From DATEVL01 sp964448245 (GTDB lineage Bacteria > Chloroflexota > Anaerolineae > Anaerolineales > E44-bin32): a DNA stretch of 28,683 nucleotides. A program made the translations under genes and the position numbers. The notes beneath the pieces were generated by a model that made no database searches, was not told where the DNA came from, and worked only from the letters and a program-made list of their open reading frames with translations. Location: assembly GCA_964448245.1 (NCBI GenBank), contig CAYUWF010000018.1, positions 1 to 28,683 of the forward strand, read 5' to 3'. Below are positions 21,060 to 28,558 of the stretch, in pieces. The first letter of the stretch is position 1; every line of letters starts with the position of its first letter.

Positions 21060-21157
21060 TTTCATTGCGCTCCTTGGGAGTGCTACGCGAGGCGAGGCCG
21101 GCACGCCGCCGCGCCTCGGGGATTCCTCGCGCCCCTCCAGGACGCTCGGAATGACAT
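21060..21157. repeat. ATGTCATT repeat family, facing copies E and D
   Basis: A degenerate plus-strand copy (TTTCATTGCGCTCCTTGGGA, from 21060 to about 21092) is followed by a minus-strand copy ending GGAATGACAT at 21157. The latter contains the CGAGGAATCCCCGA variant, like copy B. Together they form a large imperfect inverted repeat. Confidence 0.6.
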
Positions 21158-21193
21158 TTGGTTCGAGCCTTGGAGCCCGGGGCCTTCTTGACC

Positions 21194-21252
21194 ATGTCAT
21201 TCCGCCCCTTCGGGATGCTGCGCGAAGGCCCCGAGCCCTTCGACTTCGCTCA
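21194..21252 (+). repeat. ATGTCATT repeat copy C fused to a CTTCGACTTCGCTCAG repeat
   Basis: Bases 21194-21235 match copy A (15107-15148) in inverse orientation with one mismatch. They are followed without a gap by CCCTTCGACTTCGCTCAG, the core of the second repeat family. Confidence 0.85.
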
Positions 21253-21277
21253 GGCCAAGCTCCGCCGAAGGGGTCGA

Positions 21278-21324
21278 CACTTGCACCTGCGGTGGCAGCG
21301 CAGCTGCCAAGTGCAGGTGGGAAT
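21278..21324. repeat. CAGCTGCGC palindromic repeat, copy 2
   Basis: GGCAGC-GCA-GCTGCC and outer CACTTG/CAAGTG arms give a hairpin. The 27 bases 21298-21324 are the inverse of 15041-15067 with one mismatch. The whole dnaN-kinase gap (20960-21454) contains these repeats and no gene. Confidence 0.8.
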
Positions 21325-21418
21325 CCCCAGGATGTTCCCTTGGAGGCCAGCCGCGGCGGAGGAGCCTGTTCGTAGGGGGGACAACCTGCGTATGTTGTCC
21401 CGCAACGCGGTGCCCCCG

Positions 21419-21447
21419 TGGACAGTGGCCGCGCTCTGACGTATAGT
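21419..21447 (+). promoter_or_regulatory. Promoter of the histidine kinase gene, leaderless
   Basis: TGGACA (21419-21424) and TATAGT (21442-21447) are separated by 17 bases. The ATG begins 7 bases after the -10, so it is at or next to the expected transcription start. Confidence 0.75.
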
Positions 21448-21454
21448 AGGCACC

Positions 21455-22711
21455 ATGTCCGAAGAGGATCTGGCGCGGCAGATCGACGAGCTGCGCCAGC
21501 TCATCGTGCGGCTGTCGCGGCTGGTCGAGGTCAGCGTCACGCTCAACTCGACCCTCGAGCCCGTGCCGCTGCTCAATTTCCTCATCGGCTCGGCAGCCGA
21601 CCTGCTCGACAGTGAAGCCGCCTCGATCCTGCTGTTCGACGAAAAGACACAGCGGCTGTACTTCGCCGCCTCGACGGGAGCCGACCCGGCCGAGTTGCGC
21701 AAGATCCCGGTTCCGCTGGAAGGGTCGATCGCCGGCACGATCTACCGCGACGACAGCCCCCTGATCATCAACGAAGTCGCCTCCGACCCGCGCCACTATC
21801 GCCAGGTGGGTGAGAAGATCCGTTTCGAAGCGCGCACGATGATCGGGGTGCCGATGCGCATGCGTGATCGCCGTATCGGCGTGCTGGAGGCGCTCAACAA
21901 GCGCGGCGGCCCGTTCACCGAGAGCGACCTGGAGACCCTGTCGATCATCGCCTCCCAGGCGGCGGTCGCCATCCACAACGCCAATCTGGTCTCGGCGCTG
22001 CAGAAGGCCTACGACGAGCTGGGCAAGGTCGAGAAGCTGAAGAGCGACTTCATCGCCATCGCCTCGCACGAGCTGCGCACCCCCCTGGGGGTGATCCTCG
22101 GCTACGCCGCGATCTTAAAGGAAGACGCCGACCAGGCGACCTCCGAGCATGCCGCCGCCGTACTCAATTCGGCGCTGCGCATGCGGGCGCTGATCGAGGC
22201 TATGACCAACATGAACATGCTGCGCGTCGGCTCGGCCGAGCTGGCCGTGGCCCGGCAGGCGCTGCAGCCGATCCTCGACGCCGCCTGCGAGGAGATGCGC
22301 CCCCTGATCGAGGCCAAGGGTCAACAGGTAACGCGCCACGTCCCGCCCGAGCGGCTGCTGGCCAACGTCGACGCCCCCAAGCTGACGATGGCGCTGACCA
22401 ACCTGCTCAACAACGCTATGCGTTTCACCCCGGGCGGGGGGCGGCTCGAGCTGGGGCTGGAGCGGCACGGGGCCGAAGTGTGGCTGCGGGTGCGCGACAA
22501 CGGTGTCGGCCTGCCCGCCGATCAGTTGGAGCGGGTCTTCGACCAGTTCTACCAGGTTGAGCACCACATGACCCGCCGCCACGAGGGGATGGGGCTCGGT
22601 TTGTCGATCGTGCGCGCCGTCGTGCGGGCGCACAACGGGCGGGTCTGGGCGGAGAGCGCCGGGCGGGATCAGGGCGCGACCTTCACCATCGCCCTGCCCC
22701 TCGTCTCCTGA
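21455..22711 (+). CDS. Soluble GAF-domain sensor histidine kinase
   Basis: The 418-residue protein starts with a short coiled coil (about 1-35), then a GAF domain (about 36-178, EAASILLFDEKTQRLYFAAS to SIIASQAAVAIHNANLV). A HisKA domain with phospho-acceptor His205 in FIAIASHELRTPL follows. The HATPase_c domain has N-box LTNLLNNAMRF (315-325), G1 RDNGVGLP (347-354), F-box FDQFYQ and G2 GMGLGLSIV (378-386). There is no membrane helix, so it senses a cytoplasmic signal, possibly a small ligand or redox state through GAF. No response regulator is adjacent, making it an orphan kinase. The start follows a good promoter with a leaderless geometry. Its stop is 4 bases from the convergent gene's stop. 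Confidence 0.93.
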   Translation: MSEEDLARQIDELRQLIVRLSRLVEVSVTLNSTLEPVPLLNFLIGSAADLLDSEAASILLFDEKTQRLYFAASTGADPAELRKIPVPLEGSIAGTIYRDDSPLIINEVASDPRHYRQVGEKIRFEARTMIGVPMRMRDRRIGVLEALNKRGGPFTESDLETLSIIASQAAVAIHNANLVSALQKAYDELGKVEKLKSDFIAIASHELRTPLGVILGYAAILKEDADQATSEHAAAVLNSALRMRALIEAMTNMNMLRVGSAELAVARQALQPILDAACEEMRPLIEAKGQQVTRHVPPERLLANVDAPKLTMALTNLLNNAMRFTPGGGRLELGLERHGAEVWLRVRDNGVGLPADQLERVFDQFYQVEHHMTRRHEGMGLGLSIVRAVVRAHNGRVWAESAGRDQGATFTIALPLVS

Positions 22712-22715
22712 ACCG

Positions 22716-22973
22716 CTACTCCTTCAAGAGATAGATGGCGTCGCCGCGGCGCACCGGCTGGGTGAGCTTGACCGCCACCTCGCTGCCGGCGGCCGCCTTG
22801 TCCACTGCCTGGTGTTCGACCTGCATCGAGGTGATCTCTTCCTCGAAGTCGGTCTGGTGGCCCAGGAAGTGGAGGCGGTCGCCCTGGCGGATGCCTTTGG
22901 TCAGGCGCAGCACCGCCACCATGATCTTGTCGAAGACATGAACGACTTCGCCGACGCGTTCTCCGGTGGCCAT
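22716..22973 (-). CDS. Translation elongation factor-like small protein (EF-Tu domain 2-like)
   Basis: The 85-residue protein is a single beta-barrel: VGEVVHVFDKIMVAVLRLTK, IRQGDRLHFLGHQTDFEEEI, SMQVEHQAVDKAAAGSEVAV and KLTQPVRRGDAIYLL. It resembles domain 2 of translational GTPases (EF-Tu/IF2 type) without any GTPase domain and is often annotated as translation elongation factor-like. Its function is unknown; it might bind RNA. The ATG at 22973 has AGGAGG 7 bases upstream. It is convergent with the histidine kinase gene. Confidence 0.85.
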   Translation of the reverse strand: MATGERVGEVVHVFDKIMVAVLRLTKGIRQGDRLHFLGHQTDFEEEITSMQVEHQAVDKAAAGSEVAVKLTQPVRRGDAIYLLKE

Positions 22974-23166
22974 TGCCGTCCTCCTCTCCCCGTCTAAGGA
23001 AGGTCGGGCTGGATTCATTCTACAGCCGAAGGAGGGCGAGAGAGAGGCCGGCCTGCCCGGCCGGGAGCGCTTGCCGCGCCGGGTCTGGCGGGGAATAGCG
23101 GAAGCGGCTGGCCTGCCCGCCTGACCCATGACCGGCCGGCGCACACCTACTGAAACGACACCGCCC

Positions 23167-23305
23167 CTGTTCGAAGAACTCCGGCGCCCGACAAAGCCTT
23201 CGAGTACATCGTGTATAGCGGCGAGGTCAGGGGACCCTTCTTCCCGACAACCTGCGCCATTTCAATGGGCGCCTCGAGCGCCTCATCGACTGGCTCCTGA
23301 TGTAG
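23167..23305 (+). pseudogene. Relic of an S9-family peptidase C-terminus
   Basis: Three frames joined by two frameshifts read LFEELRRP, KAFEYIVYSGEVRGPFFP and DNLRHFNGRLERLIDWLLM, then TAG at 23303-23305. This matches the end of prolyl-oligopeptidase-like enzymes, such as KTFEYRTYPDEGHG and the final HMERFVDWYLL of the intact gene at 24853. The catalytic His motif (usually EGHG) has become EVRG. The rest of the gap 22974-23166 shows nothing I can name. Confidence 0.6.
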
Positions 23306-23313
23306 TCCCCAAG

Positions 23314-23342
23314 CTCCCCGCGAGCTTGAAGCTCGCGGGGAG
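23314..23342. terminator. Perfect palindrome after the S9 relic
   Basis: CTCCCCGCGAGCTT and its exact complement are separated by one base. Its design resembles 12649-12681 (central AGCTT/AAGCT). It could be a terminator of the former gene or a dispersed palindromic repeat. Confidence 0.6.
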
Positions 23343-23690
23343 TATTGACATAATCACTAGACGCCCGTTTACATGGATGGTGCAAACAGACTTCCTCGTG
23401 GCCTGTGCGGGAGGAAAGACGGATTCCCCCTTGTCGGGGTGGTTCTCCTTATACTTGCCTCGTCGGCGAAAACACCTCTCAGGCGCACCAACCGAGTTTG
23501 GCTCGTGGCCGAGTCCGACCTCGGATCGAAGTCCGTCATGGGTAAGTAGCTGGGCAAGGGGGATAGAACGGGTGTTCGGAGGCGGGGTGGCCGTTACCTC
23601 CCTGCCGGGATGCGGGCGCTCAGGGAAGCGCTCGCCGGTTCACCGCCGGGACCTTCGACTCGGCGTGAAGGGCAATCTGACGTGGACATC
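23343..23690. other. Intergenic region upstream of the peptidase cluster
   Basis: No gene or structured RNA was recognised. A consensus TTGACA lies at 23345-23350, but only TTTACA is found 17 bases downstream. The sequence is less GC-rich than the surrounding genes. It may contain the promoter of the C45 gene. Confidence 0.3.
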
Positions 23691-24815
23691 ATGATGAGTC
23701 AGGACCGGCGGCCAGCCGAGGCTACGCAGTGGTTTGGCATCCTGCCCCTGGTGCACGCCCGGGGAAGGCATGGCGATATTGGATTCCAGGTGGGCGCTGA
23801 TCGGGCCGACCAGGTGCGGCACATGGTCGAGGTCTACCGCCGGCTCTTCCGGCAGGCGAGCGCCGAGCTGGGAGTCGCCGATTGGTCGGACGGGATCCGC
23901 ATTGCCCGGCGCTACCTGCCCTTCATCGATGCCGCGCTGCCACAATACGTCGAGGAGATGCGCGGGCTCGCCGAGGGGGCCGGCGTAGCCTTCGACGACA
24001 TCCTGGTCCTGAACACGATCGAGTCGATCACTGCCGATCGTCTGCACCTCGGCTGCACCAGCCTGGCGGTAAGCGCAGAGGCCAGCGCCAATGGCTCGGT
24101 GCTGGTCGCCCACAACGAAGACTGGTATCCGGACGACGTGGACGGCGTGTTCCTGGTGCAGGCCGTGCCGGAGGGCGAACCGCCCTTCTTGGCGGTGAGC
24201 TATGGCGGCCTGCTCCCCAACGTCGGCTTCAACGCCGCCGGGATCGCGCAGGGTTGCGACACCGTCTACGCCAAGGACGTGCGTCTGGGGATCCCGCGCA
24301 CGATCGTCGCCCGCCACGTCCTGGCGGCGACGACGATGGACGAGGCCGTCCAGGCTGCGCTTCACCCGCTGCGGGCGGCGGGCTACAACCACCTGCTGGC
24401 GGCTGAGACCGGCGAGATCGTCAATCTGGAAGCCTCGGCCACCCGCCATGACCGCCTCGCCGCCGCACGCGGTGTGGCGGCGCACACCAACCACTACCTC
24501 AGTCCCCAGATGGTGGCGGTGGAAGAGGACACCGAGGCGCGGATCCACTCAAGGGGGAGGCTGGCCCGGGCCTCGCAACTATTGGGTGACATGCACGGCC
24601 GGATCGATGCCGCCGGACTGACGGCTGTGTTGGCCGATCACGACGGCTACCCCTACTCGATTTGCAGTCATGTGTTGGATGAGCCGTCGCCGCTGGACAA
24701 CCAGCTGACGATCGCCTCGCTGGTGATGGACCTGACGCACCGGACGATGCTGGCCGGTTGGGGCAACCCCTGCCGGGCGACCTTCACGTCCTTCGCTTTG
24801 CCGGACCGATGGTGA
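23691..24815 (+). CDS. C45-family peptidase / acyltransferase
   Basis: The 374-residue protein belongs to the C45 N-terminal-nucleophile family (isopenicillin-N acyltransferase-like). The nucleophile region is LGCTSLAVSA with Cys122; autocleavage before this Cys would give two subunits. The HNEDW motif (141-145), PFLAVSYGGLLPNVGFNAAG and AAGYNHLLAAETGEIVNLEA follow in the family order, and TNHYLSPQM lies near 270. It hydrolyses or transfers acyl-amide bonds of an unknown substrate. It lacks a signal peptide. The start is not certain: ATG at 23691 is chosen; the frame is open upstream to 23610, and no good ribosome binding site is seen. It precedes the S9 peptidase and creatininase genes on the same strand. 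Confidence 0.88.
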   Translation: MMSQDRRPAEATQWFGILPLVHARGRHGDIGFQVGADRADQVRHMVEVYRRLFRQASAELGVADWSDGIRIARRYLPFIDAALPQYVEEMRGLAEGAGVAFDDILVLNTIESITADRLHLGCTSLAVSAEASANGSVLVAHNEDWYPDDVDGVFLVQAVPEGEPPFLAVSYGGLLPNVGFNAAGIAQGCDTVYAKDVRLGIPRTIVARHVLAATTMDEAVQAALHPLRAAGYNHLLAAETGEIVNLEASATRHDRLAAARGVAAHTNHYLSPQMVAVEEDTEARIHSRGRLARASQLLGDMHGRIDAAGLTAVLADHDGYPYSICSHVLDEPSPLDNQLTIASLVMDLTHRTMLAGWGNPCRATFTSFALPDRW

Positions 24816-24852
24816 GGCCGCCCGACGCGAGGCGCGGACCGAGGATGGACCG

Positions 24853-26703
24853 ATGTTAAGAGAACTGGAACTTAAGGGCAAGTACGAGCGCTTCGGTTGG
24901 CCGGCGCAGCCGCGGCCGGATGTCAAGCCGCCCGAGGGCTGGAGCGTACCCCTGATCACCTCCGTGGGGCGGCCGCGGCACCATGTCGCCTCGCCCGACG
25001 GCCAGTGGCTGGCCTTCTTGTGGGATCGGGCGGACGCCTCGGATCTGTATGCGCTGGCGACCGCCGCCGGCGGATGGCCGATGCGCCTCACCTTCGATCG
25101 CGAGCCGCGGCCCTACTGGCTCGACGAGTCGCCGCAGTGGTCGCCGGACGGGCGCTGGCTGGCCTTCACCGATCGCGATCACATCTGGGTCGTCGAGGCC
25201 AGCGGCGGCCAGCCACAGAAGATCAGCAGCTTCGCCGCGTGGTCGAGCTCACCTCGCTGGATGCCGGACAGCTACCGGCTGTTGATCGGGCTGGAGCGCG
25301 ACGAGCGGTCGCGCATCCTCCTCACCGACCGGGACGGCTCGTGGCCGCGGCCGATCAGCGACGGCCCCGGCCATGATTTCAGCCCGGAGCCTTCGCCGGA
25401 CGGGAAGTTGATCGCCTACATCCATGGTCCTCTCGATGACCTCGAGGGGGGTGATCTGATGCTCGTCAATCTGGAAACCAACCGGGTTGCGCGGCTGAGC
25501 AGCACCGCCGGCTGCGGCATCAGTCTGCCGCGCTGGTCGCCGGACGGGAGACAGCTGGCCTTCACCAGTGAGCGGCCGGGGTTCTACGAACTGTCGCTGA
25601 TCGACATCGAGACCGGCCAGGAACGCCAGGTGACGCACCTCGGGAACGACGTTGAGGACTTCGCCTGGTCGCCGGATGGCTCCCGCCTCGTCCTGGCGGT
25701 GAACCGCCAGGGATCCATCGATCTGGCGGTGGTCGAAGTGACCAGTGGCCGCCTCGACAATCTGCGACGCGGCCCAGGCGTGCACCAGAGCCCGAGCTGG
25801 CTCCCCGACGGCCGGACGATCACCTTCGAGTACGAAGACCCGCTGCATCCGGCCGACCTGTACCGGATGGACGTCGAGTCGCGCCAGGTGACGCAGTTGA
25901 CCTTCAGCAATCCCCCGGCCCTGCAAGGGCTGGACCTGGTGATGCCGGAGCCGATGAGCTACCGCAGCGCGGATGGGCTCGAGATCCCCGCGTTTCTGTA
26001 CCGCCCGCACCATCCGAACGGCGCCGCCATCGTCTATCCGCACGGCGGGCCGACGTCGCAGTACATCCTGGAGTGGGACATTTGGGCGCAGTACCTGGTG
26101 GCTAAGGGTTACACCTGGCTGGCGCCGAACTTCCGCGGGAGCTCGGGCTACGGCATTGAGTTCGAGCGAGCCAACCACGACGCATGGGGGGTGAAAGACA
26201 CCCAGGACTGTCTGGCGGCGGCCGACTACCTGGCGGCGCTGCCGTGGATCGACCGCAAACGCCTCGGCATTTACGGCGCCAGCTACGGCAGCTACCTGGC
26301 CGTGTGCGCGCTGGCCTACGATCCCGAGTATCGCTTCGCATGCGCCGTGGCCAAATATGGCGACTGCAACATCCTGACGTCGTGGGCCCAGGGCGAGCGC
26401 GAGGCGCGCGAGGAGATGGAACGGATGATGGGCCATCCGGCCGTGCGCCGCGAGAACTACGACCGCGGCTCACCGGTCTGGCAGGCGGCCAAGATCCGCG
26501 CTCCTCTGCTGATTGTGCACGGGCTGCAGGACCCGATCGTCCACCCGCTGCAGTCCGAAGAGCTGGTCGAGGCGCTCAAGCGCGAAGGCAAGACCTTCGA
26601 GTACCGCACCTACCCGGACGAAGGCCACGGTCTCCTGCTGCACAAGAACCAGCTCGACTTCTATGGACACATGGAGCGCTTCGTCGACTGGTACCTGCTG
26701 TAA
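24853..26703 (+). CDS. S9-family (prolyl oligopeptidase-type) serine peptidase
   Basis: The 616-residue cytoplasmic enzyme has an N-terminal TolB/WD40-like propeller (about 35-355) with repeated SPDG motifs (47-50, 97-100, 181-184, 229-232, 273-276). A C-terminal alpha/beta-hydrolase domain (about 365-616) follows. The catalytic triad is Ser477 in GASYGS, Asp560 in HGLQDPIVH and His592 in DEGHGL; the oxyanion segment YPHGGP is at 395-400. It probably cleaves short peptides, as an acylaminoacyl- or dipeptidyl-peptidase. ATG 24853 has GAGGA about 10 bases upstream and lies 37 bases after the C45 stop. A hairpin terminator follows. Confidence 0.95.
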   Translation: MLRELELKGKYERFGWPAQPRPDVKPPEGWSVPLITSVGRPRHHVASPDGQWLAFLWDRADASDLYALATAAGGWPMRLTFDREPRPYWLDESPQWSPDGRWLAFTDRDHIWVVEASGGQPQKISSFAAWSSSPRWMPDSYRLLIGLERDERSRILLTDRDGSWPRPISDGPGHDFSPEPSPDGKLIAYIHGPLDDLEGGDLMLVNLETNRVARLSSTAGCGISLPRWSPDGRQLAFTSERPGFYELSLIDIETGQERQVTHLGNDVEDFAWSPDGSRLVLAVNRQGSIDLAVVEVTSGRLDNLRRGPGVHQSPSWLPDGRTITFEYEDPLHPADLYRMDVESRQVTQLTFSNPPALQGLDLVMPEPMSYRSADGLEIPAFLYRPHHPNGAAIVYPHGGPTSQYILEWDIWAQYLVAKGYTWLAPNFRGSSGYGIEFERANHDAWGVKDTQDCLAAADYLAALPWIDRKRLGIYGASYGSYLAVCALAYDPEYRFACAVAKYGDCNILTSWAQGEREAREEMERMMGHPAVRRENYDRGSPVWQAAKIRAPLLIVHGLQDPIVHPLQSEELVEALKREGKTFEYRTYPDEGHGLLLHKNQLDFYGHMERFVDWYLL

Positions 26704-26776
26704 GATCGAGGCGTGATCGCCCGCTGCGCGCCGCCCGAGATCCGCATGTCGACGCTCACCTGGGGCGGAGAGCCAC

Positions 26777-26805
26777 AAACCCGTTTTCCTTTGAAAAACG
26801 GGTTT
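26777..26805 (+). terminator. Terminator after the S9 peptidase gene
   Basis: AAACCCGTTTT-CCTTTGA-AAAACGGGTTT is a perfect 11-bp inverted repeat ending in TTT. Confidence 0.75.
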
Positions 26806-27150
26806 ATGGGTAGACGAGGCCCCAAAGGGCGGCCCGCAGCGAAGTCGAAGGGAGGCCTTCGCACAACCCCCGTATGACTCGGCCCGAGACCGGCAGCGCG
26901 GTCGCCGGGGCAAACGGGGAGCCTACCTCGGGGGCGGAGCAGCAGCGCCGTTCGCCATCAAAGCCATTCCGGCGCACCGGGCTGCGCCCGCAGGGCGCCG
27001 GCCCGACCGCGGTGTGAATCCCCAAGGTGATCCACAAGCAAGATGAGCGCGGGGAAGAGAATCTGAACCCGCAGCCGGCCTTCAGGTGTATCGTCCTAGG
27101 GATTGCTCGGGCCGCGAAGGCGGCCTTCGGAATGACATCCAGGAGACTAA
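26806..27150. other. Intergenic region with two repeat copies
   Basis: No gene is seen. It has a GCGAAGTCGAAGG repeat core at about 26838-26852, a TGATCCACA at about 27029 (one mismatch to a DnaA box, isolated), and ATGTCATT copy F at 27099-27138. Confidence 0.5.
27099..27138 (-). repeat. ATGTCATT repeat family, copy F
   Basis: On the minus strand it begins ATGTCATTCCGAAGG and ends CGAGCAATCCC, with an internal GCC-rich hairpin. Its end abuts AGGAG, the ribosome binding site of the creatininase gene. Confidence 0.65.
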
Positions 27151-28323
27151 GTGAAAGCGATCTCCTATGCCGACCTCACCTGGCCGGAGGTGGCCGCGCT
27201 TCCCCGGCATCTTCCCTTGCTGATCCCGCTGGGTGAAGGGCCCTACGATCTGCGCCGGATCGCGCGGTCGCTGAAGGCCGAGACGGTCGTGACGCTGCCG
27301 GCCGTTCCCTACGGATTTCCTCAGCCGGGCGGCCTCGGCGCGCTGGCCGCCGGGCGCGGCCTGTTGCGGCGCGTGCTCTTGGGCATCGTCCGGGAATTGC
27401 GCGCCCAGAGCTTCACGCGGCCCATCTTCCTCGACGGCCATGGCGTGGTGCGGCAGGTGGATGGGCGCGGTCTGCGATTCTTGAAAGCGGCCACCGAAGC
27501 GGAGGGGAGGCGCAAGGCGGCCCGCCGGAATCCTGCCTGGCTTTGGCCGACCGACCTGGAGGACCGCCTCGTCGTCATCAGCACCGGCCACACCGAGCAG
27601 CACGGGCTGCATCTTCCGCTCGAGACCGATACGCGCATCGTGGCGGCCATTGCCGAAGGGGTCCGCGCCGCCGTGCCCGAGCGCGTCGTGTGCCTGCCGG
27701 CCTGGCCGTATGGGGTCAGCACGCACACCCGTCAGTATCCTGGGACGTTGAACCTGGGCGGCCGGACCTTCGAGGATTTCTTTCTGGCGACGGTGGAGCG
27801 GCTGGTGAGGCTGGGCGCCAAGCACATCTTGTTTTCCAACGGCCACGGTGGCAACCATTCGTTCCTGGTCAACGTCGTCAAGTGGGCCGGCGAGCGCTGG
27901 CCGGAGGCGTTCATCGCCACCGAGTGGTTGCACACCACCGGCCCGGCGCTCGATGAATACCGCCAGTCCGAAATGGGCGGCATGGGGCATGGCTGCGAGC
28001 TCGAGACGAGCATGATCCTGCACCTTCGGCCGGAGCTGGTCTACCCCGACCGGGCGCGCCGCGAGACCGATTTCATCAGCACGCCGGAGTACTTCATGGA
28101 CTGGGTCGAGGGGGGGCGGTTGATCGCCAACCCGCCATGGACGGACGACACCGTCACCGGCGTCTACGGCGACCCGACCGTGGCGACGGCCGAGAAGGGC
28201 CGCCTGTGGCTGACGGCGGCCGTCGCCGAGAAGATCGAGTCGATCAATGAGGTGCGCGAGCAGCAACGGCGCCGCGTCGAGAAGCGGCGCCAGCAGACCG
28301 GGTCGCCGGCCGGCGGCGGTTGA
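27151..28323 (+). CDS. Creatininase-family amidohydrolase with a degenerate N-terminal duplicate domain
   Basis: The 390-residue protein has a canonical C-terminal creatininase domain (about 138-365): STGHTEQHGLHLPLETDT with metal ligands Glu149, His151 and Asp160, LPAWPYGVSTHTRQYPGTL, FSNGHGGNHSFL (about 228-239) and MGHGCELETS (278-287). Residues 1-105 look like a degenerate copy of the same fold: LPLLIPLGEGPYDL, LPAVPYGF (49-56, compare LPAWPYGV 182-189) and LDGHG (94-98, compare SNGHGG), but without the Glu/His ligands. The family hydrolyses cyclic amides such as creatinine or formylated amines. GTG 27151 has AGGAG 5 bases upstream. Placement after two peptidases suggests nitrogen catabolism. 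Confidence 0.9.
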   Translation: MKAISYADLTWPEVAALPRHLPLLIPLGEGPYDLRRIARSLKAETVVTLPAVPYGFPQPGGLGALAAGRGLLRRVLLGIVRELRAQSFTRPIFLDGHGVVRQVDGRGLRFLKAATEAEGRRKAARRNPAWLWPTDLEDRLVVISTGHTEQHGLHLPLETDTRIVAAIAEGVRAAVPERVVCLPAWPYGVSTHTRQYPGTLNLGGRTFEDFFLATVERLVRLGAKHILFSNGHGGNHSFLVNVVKWAGERWPEAFIATEWLHTTGPALDEYRQSEMGGMGHGCELETSMILHLRPELVYPDRARRETDFISTPEYFMDWVEGGRLIANPPWTDDTVTGVYGDPTVATAEKGRLWLTAAVAEKIESINEVREQQRRRVEKRRQQTGSPAGGG

Positions 28324-28533
28324 CGGGATAGGCGGGCCGTCCACGCCTCCCTCGTGCGGCAGGAACGTAAAGGGGAGATCCCCAACCCGGTCGACATCCC
28401 GGCCGGGTGCCGTTTCATCCGCGTTGCCCGATCGCTTAGGAACGCTGCCGCCTGATCGTCCCCGAATGGCGGGAGTGGAGGCCAAAGCACGCGTGGTGTG
28501 TCACCAGGCCTGCGGGGATGGAACACAGGCGCG
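28324..28533. other. Intergenic region, nothing recognised
   Basis: Neither strand shows a convincing gene, terminator or RNA between the creatininase stop and the repeat at 28534. Confidence 0.4.
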
Positions 28534-28558
28534 CTGAGCCCTTCGACTTCGCTCAGGG
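28534..28558. repeat. CTTCGACTTCGCTCAG repeat at the transporter stop codon
   Basis: CTGAGC and GCTCAG flank the core CCTTCGACTT as an inverted repeat. The core matches the copies near 4065 and 21236. Confidence 0.75.

Noticed and set aside
19250..21154. A 634-codon open frame on the plus strand
   Set aside because: It is antisense to dnaN and the beta-propeller lipoprotein gene; composition is typical of GC-rich shadow frames.
23345..23373. Consensus TTGACA as a promoter for the C45 gene
   Set aside because: The best hexamer at 17-18 bp spacing is TTTACA, too weak, and it lies more than 300 bases from the gene.
23409..23435. GGGAGGAAAGACGG resembles the GGAGGAAAGTCCGG of RNase P RNA
   Set aside because: No other conserved RNase P elements (such as the ACAGAA segment) follow at the expected places.
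27027..27035. TGATCCACA, one mismatch from a DnaA box
   Set aside because: It is isolated; no cluster of boxes or AT-rich unwinding element is nearby.
27082..28485. A 467-codon open frame on the minus strand
   Set aside because: It is antisense to the creatininase gene, whose active-site motifs are clear.
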